A stretch of 64,000 bases of DNA from Monoplex corrugatus (GCA_030674185.1 CM060311.1:100513013-100577012); one strand, 5' to 3'; positions 45,001 to 58,130 are shown, numbered from the stretch's first letter. Notes: generated by a model from the sequence alone, not told the origin. A program made the numbers and translations.

Positions 45001-48000
45001 AGGTAGGGGTGGGGGGGAGTGTGACTTGGTTGATATAGGTAGTGGGAGTGTGACTTGGTTGATATAGGTAGTGGGAGTGTGACTTGGTTGATATAGGTAG
45101 TGGGAGTGTGACTTGGTTGATATAGGTAGTGGGAGTGTGACTTGGTTGATATAGGTAGTGGGAGTGTGACTTGGTTGATATAGGTAGTGGGAGTGTGACT
45201 TGGTTGATATAGGTAGGGGGAGTGTGACTTGGTTGATATGGGTATTGGGAGTGTGACTTGGTTGATATAGGTAGTGGGAGTGTGACTTGGTTGATATAGG
45301 TAGGGTGTGTGACGTGTGTGATATAGGTAGGGTGTGTGACGTGTTTGATATAGGTAGATTGGGTGACGTGTGTGATATAGGTAGGGTGTGTGTGATGTGT
45401 GTGATATAGGTAGGGTGTGTGATATAGGTAGGGTGTGTGTGACGTGTGTGATATAGGTAGGGTGTGTGACGTGTTTGATATAGGTAGGTTGGGTGACGTG
45501 TGTGATATAGGTAGGGTGTGTGTGATGTGTGTGATACAGGTAGGGTATGTGACGTGTGTGATATAGGTAGGGTGTGTGTGATATAGGTAGGGTGTGTGTG
45601 AGTATGGATACAGGTAGGGTGTGTGACGTGTGTGATATAGGTAGGGTGTGTGAGTGTGTGTGATATAGGTAGGGGTGTGTGAGTGTGTGATAGGTAGGTG
45701 TGTGTTGTGATATAGGTAGGGTGTGTGTGATGTGTGTGTATAAGGTAGGGTGTGTGACGTGTGTGATATAGGTAGGTGTGGTGACGTGTGTGATATAGGT
45801 AGGGTGTGTGACGTGTGTGATATAGGTAGGTGTGTGTGTGACGTGTGTGATATAGGTAGGTGTGTGTGACGTGTGTGATATAGGTAGGGTGTGTGTGATA
45901 TAGGTAGGGTGTGTGTGATATAGGTAGGGTGTGTGTGACGTGTGTGATATAGGTAGGGTGTGTGTGTGTGATATAGGTAGGGTGGTGATGTTGATATAGG
46001 TAGGGTGTGTGACGTGTGTGATATAGGTAGGGTGGTGTGATGTGTGTGATATAGGTAGGGTGTGGACGTGTTTTGATATAGGTAGGGTGTGTGTGACTGT
46101 GTGATATAGGTAGGGTGTGTGACGTGTGTGATATAGGTAGGTGTGTGTGACGTGTTGATATAGGTAGATGTGTGTGATGTTTGATATAGGTAGGGTGTGT
46201 GTGTGTGATATAGGTAGGGTGTGTGACGTGTGTGATATAGGTAGGGTGTGTGTGATTGTAGGGTGTGGTGTGTGATATAGGTAGGGTGTGTGATGTGTGT
46301 GATATAGGTAGGGTTGTGTAGTGTGTGATATAGGTAGGGTGTGTGAGTGTGTGATATAGGTAGGGTGGTGTGAGTGTGTGATATAGGTAGGGTGTGTGGA
46401 TGTGTGTGATATAGGTAGGGTGTGTGGTGTGTGATATAGGTAGGGTGTGTGACGTGTGTGATATAGGTAGGGTTTGTGTGACGTGTGTGATATAGGTACG
46501 GTGTGTGTACGTGTGTGATATAGGTAGGGTGTGTGTTGACATGTGTGATATAGGTAGGGGTGTGTGATATAGGTAGGGTGTGTGTTGGACGGTGTGTGAT
46601 ATAGGTAGGGGTGTGTGTATCGTAGGGGGTGATATAGGTAGGGTGTGTGAGTGATATAGGTAGGGTGTGTGATATGTAGGTAGGGTGATGTGTGATATAG
46701 GTAGGGTGTGTGATATAGGTAGGGTGTGGACATGTGATATAGGTAGGGTGTGTGATATAGGTAGGTGTGTGACATGTGTGATATAGGTAGGGTGTGTGAT
46801 ATAGGTAGGGTGTGTGACATGTGTGATAGTAGGTGGGGTGTGTGATATAGGTAGGGTGTGTGACGTGTGTGATATAGGTAGGGTGTGTGATATAGGTAGG
46901 GTGTGTGTGATATAGGTAGGGTGTGTGACATGTGTGATATAGGTAGGGTGTGTGACGTGTGTGATATAGGTAGGGTGTGTGTGATATAGGTAGGGTGTGT
47001 GATTAGTAGGGTGTGATATAGTAGGGTGTGTGACGTGTGTGATATAGGTAGGGTGTTTGACATGTGTGATATAGGTTAGGGTGTGTGATTATGATAGGGT
47101 GTGTGACGTGTGTGATATAGGTAGGGTGTGTGACGTGTGTGATATAGGTAGGGTGTGTGTGACGTGTGTGATATAGGTAGGGTGGTGTGACGTGTGTGAT
47201 ATAGGTAGGGTGTGTGTGACTGTGATAAGGTAGGGTTGTGTGATATAGGTAGGGTGTGTGTGACGTGTGTGATATAGGTAGGATGTGTGACTGTGTGATA
47301 TAGGTAGGGTGTGTGTGTGACGTGTGTGATATAGGTAGGGTGTGTATGAGTGTGTGATATAGGTAGGGTGGTGTGTGACGTGTTGATATAGGTAGGGTGT
47401 GTGTGACGTGTGTGATATAGGTAGGGTGTGTGTGACGTGTGTGATATAGGTAGGTGTGTGTGTGAGTGTGGTGTGATATAGGTAGGGTGTGTGTTAGATG
47501 TTAGTGATATAGGGTGTATGTGATGTAGGTAGTGGTGTGAGTGTGTGATATAGGTAGGGTGTGTGTGAGTGTGTGATATAGGTAGGGTGTGTGTGACGTG
47601 TGTGATATATGGTAGGTGTGTGTGTGTGACGTGTGTGATATAGGTAGGGTGTGTGTGACGTGTGTGATATAGGTAGGGTGTGTGTGAGTGTGTGATATAG
47701 GTAGGTGGTGTGTGTGTGATGTGTGATATAGGTAGGGTGTGTGTGATGTGTGTGATATAGTGTAGGGTGTGTTGACGTGTGTGATATAGGTAGGGTGTGT
47801 GTGACGTGTGTGATATAGGTAGGGTGGTGTGTTGATAGTAGGTAGGTGTGTGTGAGTGTGTGATATAGGTAGGGTGTGTGTGATATAGTGTGTGATATAG
47901 GTAGGTTGTTGTGTGATGGTGTGTGATATAGGTAGGGTGTGTGTGACGTGTGTGTATAGGTAGGTGTGTGTGACGTGTGTGATATAGGTAGGGTGTGTGT

Positions 48001-49915
48001 GACGTGTGTGATATAGGTAGGGTGTGTGTGACTGTGTGTGATATAGGTAGGGTGTGTGTGAGTGTGTGTATAGGTAGGGTGTGTGTGACTTGTGTGATAT
48101 AGGTAGGGTGTGTTGAGTGTGTGATATAGGTAGGGTGTGTGTGAGTGTGTGATTGGTAGTGTGTGATATAGGTAGTGTGTGTGATTGTGATTAGGTAGGT
48201 GTGTGTGAGTGTGTGATATAGGTAGGGTGTGTGTGACGTGTGTGATATAGGTAGGGTGTGTGTGACGTGTGTGATATAGGTAGGGTGTGTGTGACGTGTG
48301 TGATAGGTAGGGTGTGTGTGACGTGTGTGATATAGGTAGGGTGTGTGGACGTGTGTGATATAGGTAGGGTGTGTGTGACGTGTGTGATATAGGTAGGGTG
48401 TGTGTGACGTGTGTGATATAGGTAGGGTGTGTGTGACGTGTGTGATATAGGTAGGGTGTGTGGTGACGTGTGTGATATAGGTAGGGTGTGTGGTGTGTGT
48501 GATATAGGTGGGTGTGTGTGATATAGGTAGGGTGTGTGTGACGTGTTGATATAGGTAGGTGGTGTGTGTGTGTAGGTATGGGTGTGTGTGACGTGTGTGA
48601 TATATTTAGGGTGTTGTGTGTGGACGTGTGTGATATAGTAGGGTGTGTGTGACGTGTTTGATATTAGGTAGGGTGTGTGTGACGTGTGTGATATAGTAGG
48701 GTGTGTGTGACTGTGTTGATATAGGTAGGGTGTGTGTGACGTGTGTGATATATTTAGGGTGTGTGTGACGTGTGTGATATAGTAGGGTGTGTGTGACGTG
48801 TGTGATATAGGTAGGGTGTGTGTGACGTGTGTGATATAGGTAGGGTGTGTGTGTGAGTGTGTGATATAGGTAGGGTGTGTGTGACGTGTGTGATATAGGT
48901 AGGGTGTGTGTGACGTGTGTGATATAGGTAGGGTGTGTGTGTGACGTGTGTGATATAGGTAGGGTGTGTGTGACTGTGTGTGATATAGGTAGGGTGTGTG
49001 TGACGTGTGTGATATAGGTAGGGTGTGTGTGACGTGTGTGATATAGGTAGGGTGTGTGTGACGTGTGATATAGGTAGGGTGTGTGTGTGACGTGTGTGAT
49101 ATAGGTAGGGTGTGTGTGTGATGTGTGTGATATAGGTAGGGTGTGTGTGACGTGTGTGATATAGGTAGGGTGTGTGTGTGTACGTGTGTGATATAGGTAG
49201 GGTGTGTGTGTGACGTGTGATTATAGGTTTGGGTGTGTGTTGGACGTGTGTGATATAGGTAGGGTGTGTGTGACGTGTGTGATATAGGTAGGGTGTGTGT
49301 GACGTGTGTGATATAGGTAGGGTGTGTGGACGTGTGTGATATAGGTAGGGTGTGTGTGACGTGTGTGATATAGGTAGGGTGTGTGACGTGTGTGATATAG
49401 GTAGGGTGTGTGTGACGTGTGTGATATAGGTAGGGTGTGTGTGACGTGTGTGATATAGGTAGGGTGTGTGAGTGTTGTGATATAGGTAGGGTGTGTGTGA
49501 GTGTGTGTGATATAGGTAGGGTGTGTGACGTGTGTGATATAGTAGGGTGTGTGTGACGTGTGATATAGGTAGGGTGTGTGTGACGTGTGTGATATAGGTA
49601 GGGTGTGTGTGACGTGTGTGATATAGGTAGGGTGTGTGTGACGTGTGTGATATAGGTAGGGGTGTGTGACGTGTGTGATATAGGTAGGGTGTGTGTGAGT
49701 GTGTGATGTAGGTAGGGTTGTTGTGTGACGTGTGTGATATAGGTAGGGTGTGTGTGACGTGTGTGATATAGGAAGGGTGTGTGTGATATAGGTAGGTTGT
49801 GTGTGACGTGTTTGATATAGGTAGGGTGTGTGTGACGTGTGATATAGGTAGGGTGTGTGTGACGTGTGATATAGGTAGGGTGTGTGGACGTGTGTGATAT
49901 AGGTAGGGTGTGTGG
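45000..49915. repeat. Large minisatellite array, about 26-29-bp unit
   Basis: It begins with ten 29-bp units (GTGGGAGTGTGACTTGGTTG plus ATATAGGTA), then about 4.6 kb of GATATAGGTAGGGTGTGTG with variable GACGTGTGT parts. This is the longest array in the window. Long minus-strand frames of Tyr/His/Thr/Pro repeats (up to 688 codons) are artefacts. The proximal part carries many small indels. Confidence 0.95.
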
Positions 49916-49922
49916 GACTTAC

Positions 49923-50043
49923 GAAAACTAAAGTTGACACCACCTAAATGTCGTGAACACTTGAGATGGGCGGCTAACGAGCTAATTGCAACACAGGCTG
50001 AGATTTCACTGAAGCCATAGGTCTGTATAAACTGCTCTGTCAG
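49923..50043 (-). other. Possible minus-strand exon beside the large array
   Basis: 121 nt open in one minus frame between GGCCCACTCAG and TTTTC|GTAAGT. It reads LTEQFIQTYGFSEISACVAI, then SSLAAHLKCSRHLGG and VNFSF. Splice sites on both sides are good. I do not recognise the family. The array fills the space downstream of the donor. The open frame at 45000-44843 does not join it in phase, so no gene model can be closed. It could also be part of a repeat. Confidence 0.3.
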
Positions 50044-50077
50044 CTGAGTGGGCCAACCCCCCACCATCATACACACA

Positions 50078-50088
50078 CACACACACCA

Positions 50089-50142
<54 letters not shown>
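50078..50142. repeat. (CA)n microsatellite
   Basis: CA and GCAC repeats directly before the truncated RTE copy. Confidence 0.92.
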
Positions 50143-50146
<4 letters not shown>

Positions 50147-50162
50147 TCGTTGCAAATACATT

Positions 50163-51105
50163 TCCCACCCTCTCCGTCTTCAGCCACCCTACAAGTACGT
50201 CCAATATTGTCTCCCTGGTGCTCTCTTTCCCTCCAGCTTTCCTGTTGTGACCAGATGCTCTAATTTCTCTTTCCTTATAAAATGTTCTATAAAGGTTGCT
50301 TGTCTTTTTCTGATCTTCTTTATTAATGATCTTCTTGTGTCTGCCTCCACCACGACTGTCTCGTTTGTTTTATTTGCTGTCCATGGAACTTTCAACATTC
50401 TTCTTAGAAACCACATTACATTTGCCACAATGTTGTTCTGACTTTGCGTGACCGTCCACACCTCACAACCGTACAACATTATCGGTTCTATATGACAGTC
50501 AATAATTTTCTTCCTGATGTTAATTGATAGGCATTTGTTGTTAAGAATGCTTATTATCTTCTTTATTACTGTTTTGGCTTGGCCGATTCTGCTGGCTATT
50601 TCTGATGTGCATCTGCCGTCTGGTGAGATGACCGTTCCCAGATATTTAACTTATCAACTTGTCTCAAAAGCTGTGCCATTTGCAGTTATTTTGCATGAGG
50701 GGATTTTGTGTTTTTTACTGATTACCATGACTTCAGTCTTCTTGCTATTTAGCTCCAAACCTTTATTTTTACTTTCTATTTCTAGTATATTCTCAAGGTT
50801 TTGTACGTCCCTTTCATTTTCTGCAGTTACCGCGGTGTCATCTGCGTACCGGTAACGAAAGTTGTTTATCATTTTTCCTCCAATCTTTATCCCAGGGCAT
50901 TCTTCTAGGTTTCTCATTATGGTTTCGCTGTAAAGTGAATATAAATCTGGTGACAGAGCACAACCCTGCCTGACCCCTCTTTTGATATTATGGAAAGAGC
51001 TTATATAGTTTCTATTATTACAGGTGCTGTTTGTTCCCAATATATATTTCTGATTATTCTTAAATCTTTTCCATTTATATTGAGCCTTTCTAGCTGGTTG
51101 ATCAA
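50163..51105 (-). mobile_element. RTE-like LINE fragment, truncated at both ends
   Basis: Two minus-strand frames, 51136-50654 (RGVRQGCALSPDLYSLYSE, RYADDTAVTAENE) and 50479-50189 (LYGCEVWTV, RRMLKVPWTANKTNE, HFIRKEKLEHLV). It lacks the endonuclease, the first RT blocks and the 3' tail. It joins directly to the 24-bp array at about 51106. Confidence 0.85.
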
Positions 51106-52797
51106 TTCTCACCTTTTCTGTATTATCGATTGTCACCTCTTCAATCTTATCAATTTACACATTTTCAACCTTATCAATTGTCAATTCTTCAGTCTTATCA
51201 ATTGTCACCTCTTCAGTCTTATCATTGTCACTTCTTCAGTCTTATCATTTGTCACCTCTTCAGTCTTATCAATTGTCACTTCTTCATCTTATCAGTTTAC
51301 ACCTCTTCAACCTGATCAATTGTCACTCTTCAGTTTTATCAATTGTCACCTCTTCAGTCTTATCAATCGTCACCTCTTCAGTCTTATCAATTGTCACCTC
51401 TTCAGTCTTATCAATTCTCACTTCTTCAGTCTTATCAATCGTCACACCTTCAGTCTTATCAATCGTCACCTCTTCAGTCTTATCAATTGTCACCTCTTCA
51501 GTCTTATCAATCGTCAACTCTTCAGTCTTATCAATTGTCACCTCTTCAGCCTTATCAATTGTCACTTCTTCAGTCTTATCAATTGTCACTTCTTCAGTCT
51601 TATCAATTGTCACTTCTTCAGTCTTATCAATTGTCACTTCTTCAGTCTTATCAATTGTCACCTCTTCAGTCTTATCAATCGTCACCTCTTCAGTCTTATC
51701 AATTGTCACCTCTTCAGTCTTATCAATTGTCACCTCTTCAGTCTTATCAATTGTCACCTCTTCAGTCTTATCAATTGTCACTTCTTCAGTCTTATCAATT
51801 GTCACTTCTTCAGTCTTATCAATTGTCACTTCTTCAGTCTTATCAATTGTCACCTCTTCAGTCTTATCAATTCTCACTTCTTCAGTTTTATCAATTGTCA
51901 CCTCTTCAGTCTTATCAATCGTCACCTCTTCAGTCTTATCAATTGTCACCTCTTCAGTCTTATCAATCGTCACATCTTCAGTCTTATCAATTGTCACCTC
52001 TTCAGTCTTATCAATTGTCACTTCTTCAGTCTTATCAATTCTCACTTCTTCAGTCTTATCAATTCTCACTTCTTCAGTCTTATCAATTGTCACTTCTTCA
52101 GTCTTATCAATTCTCACTTCTTCAGTCTTATCAATTCTCACTTCTTCAGTCTTATCAATTGTCACTTCTTCAGTCTTATCAATTCTCACTTCTTCAGTCT
52201 TATCAATCGTCACCTCTTCAGTCTTATCAATTGTCACCTCTTCAGTCTTATCAATCGTCAACTCTTCAGTCTTATCAATTGTCACCTCTTCAGCCTTATC
52301 AATTGTCACTTCTTCAGTCTTATCAATTGTCACTTCTTCAGTCTTATCAATTGTCACTTCTTCAGTCTTATCAATTGTCACTTCTTCAGTCTTATCAATT
52401 GTCACCTCTTCAGTCTTATCAATCGTCACCTCTTCAGTCTTATCAATTGTCACCTCTTCAGTCTTATCAATTGTCAACTCTTCAGTCTTATCAATTGTCA
52501 CCTCTTCAGTCTTATCAATTGTCACTTCTTCAGTCTTATCAATTGTCACTTCTTCAGTCTTATCAATTGTCACTTCTTCAGTCTTATCAATTGTCACCTC
52601 TTCAGTCTTATCAATTGTCACTTCTTCAGTTTTATCAATTGTCACCTCTTCAGTCTTATCAATCGTCACCTCTTCAGTCTTATCAATTCTCACTTCTTCA
52701 GTCTTATCAATCGTCAACTCTTCAGTCTTATCAATTCTCACTTCTTCAGTCTTATCAATCGTCACCTCTTCAGTCTTATCAATTCTCACTTCTTCAG
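51106..52797. repeat. Minisatellite, 24-bp unit
   Basis: About 70 copies of CAGTCTTATCAATTGTCACC plus TCTT. Copies are very uniform. The unit is 8 codons, so all six frames stay open for 1.4 kb or more (for example DKTEEVTI on the - strand). This is periodicity, not coding. Confidence 0.95.
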
Positions 52798-54712
52798 TCT
52801 AAACTACCTTCAAAACGACGTAAAATGATTTCTAAACTACCTTCAAACGACGTAAAATGATGTCTAAACTACCTTCAAAACGACGTAAAATGATGTCTAA
52901 ACTACCTTCAAAACGACGTAAAATGATGTCTAAATTACCTTCAAAACGACGTAAAATGATGTCTAAACTACCTTCAAAACGACGTAAAATGATGTCTAAA
53001 CTACCTTCAAAACGACGTAAAATGATGTCTAAACTACCTTCAAAACGACGTAAAATGATGTCTAAACTACCTTCAAAACGACGTAAAATGACGTCTAAAC
53101 TATCTTCAAAACGACGTAAAATGATGTGTAAACTACCTTCAAAACGACGTAAAATGATGTCTAAACTACCTTCAAAACGACGTACAATGATGTGTAAACT
53201 ACCTTCAAAACGACGTAAAATGATGTCTAAACTACCTTCAAAACGACGTACAATGATGTGTAAACTACCTTCAAAACGACGTAAAATGACGTCTAAACTA
53301 CCTTCAAAACGACGTACACTGATGTGTAAACTACCTTCAAAACGACGTAAAATGACGTCTAAACTACCTTCAAAACGACGTAAAATGACGTCTAAACTAC
53401 CTTCAAAACGACGTAAAATGATGTCTAAACTACCTTCAAAACGACGTAAAATGATGTCTAAACTACCTTCAAAACGACGTAAAATGACGTCTAAACTACC
53501 TTCAAAACGACGTAAAATGATGTCTAAACTACCTTCAAAACGACGTAAAATGACGTCTAAACTACCTTCAAAACGACGTAAAATGACGTCTAAACTACCT
53601 TCAAAATGACGTAAAATGACGTCTAAACTACCTTCAAAACGACGTAAAATGATGTGTAAACTACCTTCAAAACGACGTAAAATGACGTCTAAACTACCTT
53701 CAAAACGACGTAAAATGATGTGTAAACTACCTTCAAAACGACGTAAAATGATGTCTAAACTACTTTCAAAACGACGTAAAATGACGTCTAAACTACCTTC
53801 AAAACGACGTAAAATGACGTCTAAACTATCTTCAAAACGACGTAAAATGATGTGTAAACTACCTTCAAAATGACGTAAAATGACGTCTAAACTACCTTCA
53901 AAACGACGTAAAATGATGTCTAAACTACCTTCAAAACGACGTAAAATGATGTCTAAACTACCTTCAAAACGATGTAAAATGATGTCTAAACTACCTTCAA
54001 AACGACGTAAAATGATGTCTAAACTACCTTCAAAACGACGTACAATGATGTCTAAACTACCTTCAAAACGACGTACAATGATGTCTAAACTACCTTCAAA
54101 ACGACGTAAAATGATGTCTAAACTACCTTCAAAACGATGTAAAATGATGTCTAAACTACCTTCAAAACGACGTAAAATGATGTCTAAACTACCTTCAAAA
54201 CGACGTACAATGATGTCTAAACTACCTTCAAAACGACGTAAAATGATGTCTAAACTACCTTCAAAACGACGTAAAATGATGTCTAAACTACCTTCAAAAC
54301 GACGTAAAATGATGTCTAAACTACCTTTCAAAACGACGTACAATGATGTCTAAACTACCTTCAAAACGACGTTAAATGATGTCTAAACTACCTTCAAAAC
54401 GACGTAAAATGATTTCTAAACTACCTTTCAAAACGACATAAAATGACGTCTAAACTACCTTCAAAACGACGTAAAATGATGTCTAAACTACCTTCAAAAC
54501 GACGTAAAATGATGTCTAAACTACCTTCAAAACGACGTAAAATGACGTCTAAACTACCTTCAAAACGACGTAAAATGACGTCTAAACTACCTTCAAAACG
54601 ACGTAAAATGACGTCTAAACTACCTTCAAAACGACGTAAAATGATGTCTAAAGTACCTTCAAAACGACGTAAAATGACGTCTAAACTACCTTCAAAACGA
54701 CGTAAAATTTCT
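52798..54712. repeat. Minisatellite, 33-bp unit
   Basis: About 58 copies of CTAAACTACCTTCAAAACGA plus CGTAAAATGATGT. The unit is 11 codons and gives SKLPSKRRKMM (+) and GSLDIILRRFE (-) repeats. It abuts the previous array with no unique sequence between them; the join is at 52800. Confidence 0.95.
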
Positions 54713-54724
54713 TTTCATTTGTGA

Positions 54725-54830
54725 ATATGTTTGAGACGGATTCATCGTACTGGGACAAGTCCATATGCGTTCAGCCAGATGTGCCAGTAGATGTCAGCCA
54801 CACTCCTTGAGCCTGCGCAAAGCCCTACGT
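54725..54830 (-). repeat. SINE-like dispersed repeat, family B copy 3
   Basis: In minus orientation: CTTTGCGCAGGCTCAAGGAG, then ATATGGACTTGTCCCAGTAC and GATGAATCCG. It aligns with copy 2 (44875-45000) along about 100 bp. It separates two arrays (52798-54712 and 54831-55757). Confidence 0.55.
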
Positions 54831-55757
54831 GCTGGGCAGGTCTTGAAATAGGGAGGAGGGCAGGTCTTGAAATAGGGAGGAGGGCAGGTCTTGAAATAGG
54901 GAGGAGGGCAGGTCTTGAAATAGGGAGGAGGGCAGGTCTTGAAATATGGAGGAGGGCAGGTCTTGAAATAGGGAGGAGGGCAGGTCTTGAAATAGGGAGG
55001 AGGGCAGGTCTTGAAATAGGGAGGAGGGCAGGTCTTGAAATAGGGAGGAGGGCAGGTCTTGAAATAGGGAGGAGGGCAGGTCTTGAAATAGGGAGGAGGG
55101 GAGGTCTTGAAATAGGGAGGAGGGCAGGTCTTGAAATAGGGAGGAGGGGAGGTCTTGAAATAGGGAGGAGGGGAGGTCTTGAAATAGGGAGGAGGGGAGG
55201 TCTTGAAATAGGGAGGAGGGGAGGTCTTGAAATAGGGAGGAGGGGAGGTCTTGAAATAGGGAGGAGGGGAGGTCTTGAAATAGGGAGGAGGGCAGGTCTT
55301 GAAATAGGGAGGAGGGGAGGTCTTGAAATAGGGAGGAGGGCAGGTCTTGAAATAGGGAGGAGGGGAGGTCTTGAAATAGGGAGGAGGGGAGGTTTTGAAA
55401 TAGGGAGGAGGGCAGGTCTTGAAATAGGGAGGAGGGCAGGTCTTGAAATAGGGAGGAGGGGAGGTCTTGAAATAGGGAGGAGGGCAGGTCTTGAAATAGG
55501 GAGGAGGGGAGGTCTTGAAATAGGGAGGAGGGCAGGTCTTGAAATAGGGAGGAGGGCAGGTCTTGAAATAGGGAGGAGGGGAGGTCTTGAAATAGGGAGG
55601 AGGGGAGGTCTTGAAATAGGGAGGAGGGCAGGTCTTGAAATAGGGAGGAGGGGGAGGTCTTGAAATAGGGAGTAGGGCAGGTCTTGAAATAGGGAGGAGG
55701 GCAGGTCTTGAAATAGGGAGGAGGGCAGGTCTTGAAATAGGGAGGAGGGGAGGGGAG
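54831..55757. repeat. Minisatellite, 24-bp unit
   Basis: About 38 copies of GGGCAGGTCTTGAAATAGGG plus AGGA, with a C/G variant (GGGCAG or GGGGAG). Long frames on both strands (PPLLPISR, AGLEIGRR) are artefacts. Confidence 0.95.
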
Positions 55758-55784
55758 GGGAGGGAAGGGACGCAGGAAACACAA

Positions 55785-56048
55785 AGTGGACAGCACTAAA
55801 ATGACGGAAACATTCCGATGGACAGCACTAAAATGACGGAAACATTCCGATAGACAGCACTAAAATGACGGAAACATTCCGATAGACAACACTAAAATGA
55901 CGGAAACATTCCGATAGACAACACTAAAATGACGGAAACATTCCGATAGACAGCACTAAAATGACGGAAACATTCCGATAGACAACACTAAAATGACGGA
56001 AACATTCCGATGGACAGCACTAAAATGACGGAAACATTCCGATGGACA
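55785..56048. repeat. Minisatellite, 32-bp unit
   Basis: About eight copies of GACAGCACTAAAATGACGGA plus AACATTCCGATA. Confidence 0.95.
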
Positions 56049-56480
56049 GCCAACAGACCAGGTTTTGATGTAGCCGGCAGGCAGTGAACTGGACACATCA
56101 GATCTTGACCCCAGGACTCAACATGTACTATCGACAGAACTAACCGGCCACTACACTTTCTATTTTCAAAACAAGATATTAACAAACAGAAAGAAACTTC
56201 CAACAGATTTAAAAACCAAACCAAACCAAACAGAAGAGAGTGTACCCCAAAGTTATGACAAAAACATACCATGTCAGGTGAGAAATACCTACTACTGCAC
56301 AGGTCACTGGGCATACTTTTTAAAATCTGTGAACACACATTTGGTAAAATGTCGGACAGACTGCTGTTGTGGAACAGGCCAACCTGAACACTTCATCAGT
56401 TTTAGGAAGACAGAACGTTTACCAAAACTTGGAGTAAAGTAATTTGGGGAAAGGAAAAAAAAGATGAACAGACTCGTCCT
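56049..56480. other. Intergenic sequence, no gene recognised
   Basis: Unique-looking sequence, followed by (CA)n at 56484-56575 and CAAA/CAAG-rich repeats to 56755. Confidence 0.4.
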
Positions 56481-56481
56481 A

Positions 56482-56483
<2 letters not shown>

Positions 56484-56533
<50 letters not shown>

Positions 56534-56755
56534 CACACACCACACACACACACACCACACACCACACACACACACATTAACCAACCAACAACCAACCAAA
56601 CGACCGACCAACAACCAACAAACAAACATGCAAAGCAAGCAAACAAACAAACAAACAAACAAGCAAACAAAACAAAACAAGCAAACAAGCAAACAAGCAA
56701 ACAAAAACAAGACAAACAAACAACAAACAAACAAACAAACAAACACAAAGAAGAG
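56484..56755. repeat. (CA)n and (CAAA)n low-complexity block
   Basis: CA repeats, then AACCAACC and AAACAAAC repeats. Minus frames rich in Cys/Leu/Val/Phe are artefacts. Confidence 0.9.
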
Positions 56756-56789
56756 ACGACGATCCACAATGTTTGTGTAATGTATCCAG

Positions 56790-57001
56790 TTTATTTGTTT
56801 TTCTTTCCTTCTTTCTTTCTTTTTTTAAAATTTTCTCGAATATAGAAATTTATTGCCAAATAAGTTACGTTGATGACAAAAATAATTTCCGTAGTATTGG
56901 TTGCAATGCACAAATCAAATTCTTTCCAGGATAATGATTCAATAAGTAAATAAACAAACAAATAAATAAATGAAAAAGATAATGGTAGGCATACAATAAT
57001 A

Positions 57002-57049
<48 letters not shown>

Positions 57050-57151
57050 GAAATAATAACACAGTCTGAAAGACACTTCGGGTGCTGAGTACGCGGAAAG
57101 ACCTGTGTGACGCCGTCGCGGACTGCAGTGACATCACCGTCGAAGCTGACG
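56790..57151 (-). other. Probable 3' UTR of the minus-strand gene
   Basis: It lies downstream of the stop at 57152 on the - strand. AATAAA signals on that strand lie at 56849-56854 and 56790-56795. It includes an (AAT)n tract at 57000-57047. Confidence 0.4.
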
Positions 57152-57360
57152 TCATGTGCCGACGATGCTGTGACGTCTTCCTACGTCAAGCACCTCCATG
57201 ACTGGTTTGAGTCTCTGGTTGATGACGCCATGACTGGAGGACGGCTCGTGCAGTCCCAGCTTCCTGGTGGTGGCAGGGGACGCTACTGGGTGCGTGTCTA
57301 ACTTGATCAGTCGTGGTGACTTTGCTGCTGCTTCTTCCGCGTGCGCTGCTGCGTCCGAAA
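57152..57360 (-). CDS. Unrecognised gene, terminal coding exon
   Basis: The minus-strand acceptor is a long pyrimidine tract ending CTTTTCCCAACAG. Two bases complete the codon opened by the upstream exon (58667-58853). Then 68 codons and a TGA follow: VSDAAAHAEEAAAKSPRLIK, LDTHPVASPATTRKLGLHE, and …PVMEVLDVGRRHSIVGT. The phase fits exactly, and the exon is GC-rich compared with the surroundings, as expected for coding DNA. I do not recognise the protein. The Ala-rich start suggests a helix and the rest looks disordered. The competing plus-strand frame (57107-57301) has no splice support. Confidence 0.55.
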
Positions 57361-57669
57361 CTGTTGGGAAAAGAAAAAGAAAAAAAAAAAGGAAAACTTT
57401 AACTGTGTGTATGTCATTCAGCCTCAGCTTCAGTTTCAGTTTTTCAAGGCAACGTATCTATCGCTCGAAATGAATTCCATAAACACTTACTCCACTGATG
57501 CCAATTGACGGAAAAAATCCCAATGATCATGGCATGATAAGCTCTATCTATCTATATATGTGCACAAATTCCTATCCGCTGCTAAAGTCTCAATTCAAGG
57601 TGAAAATATAGGGGGACATGAGGTAATATGAACACGTACAAAAATATTTACGTCAGCACGCGTGCCCGC

Positions 57670-57930
57670 ACCACACACACACACACACACACGCATACAC
57701 ACGCACGCATGCACACACACACAGAGACACACACACATACACACACACACGTACACAGGGGCGCGCGTACACACTCAAAGATGTATACATACATACACGC
57801 ACGCTGCTTGATACAACCAATCTGTATTCAATTAACTCTGGGTTTTTATGACCAATATGTCAGTCTGGATCCGAGTCTCTCTCTCTCTCTGTCTCGGTCT
57901 CTCTCTCTCTCTGTGTCTCTGTCTCTCTCA

Positions 57931-57967
<37 letters not shown>

Positions 57968-58013
57968 ACATACACACACACACAAAACACACACACACAC
58001 TACACACACTCAC

Positions 58014-58048
<35 letters not shown>

Positions 58049-58130
58049 CACACACACTACACACACACACACCACACACACACCACACACACACACATAC
58101 ACACACACACACACACATACACACACACAC
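57670..58130. repeat. (CA)n / (CT)n microsatellites
   Basis: CA-rich at 57672-57760, CT at 57874-57930, CA at 57935-58130. Intron of the minus-strand gene. Confidence 0.93.

Noticed and set aside
44935..50187. Long minus-strand frames (477-688 codons) of Tyr, His, Thr, Pro and Ile
   Set aside because: Products of the 26-29-bp array; three frames are open together and there is no start or splice context.
50990..52860. Repeat proteins such as DKTEEVTI and SLINCHLF
   Set aside because: The 24-bp unit is eight codons, so open frames are automatic. There is no promoter, non-repeat domain or codon bias to support translation.
52832..54724. GSLDIILRRFE and SKLPSKRRKMM repeat proteins
   Set aside because: Same reason: a 33-bp unit is eleven codons, and both strands are open.
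54742..55796. Leu/Pro- and Gly-rich frames on both strands
   Set aside because: 24-bp array artefact.
57107..57301. Plus-strand 64-codon frame
   Set aside because: It lies opposite the minus-strand terminal exon, which has splice and phase support.
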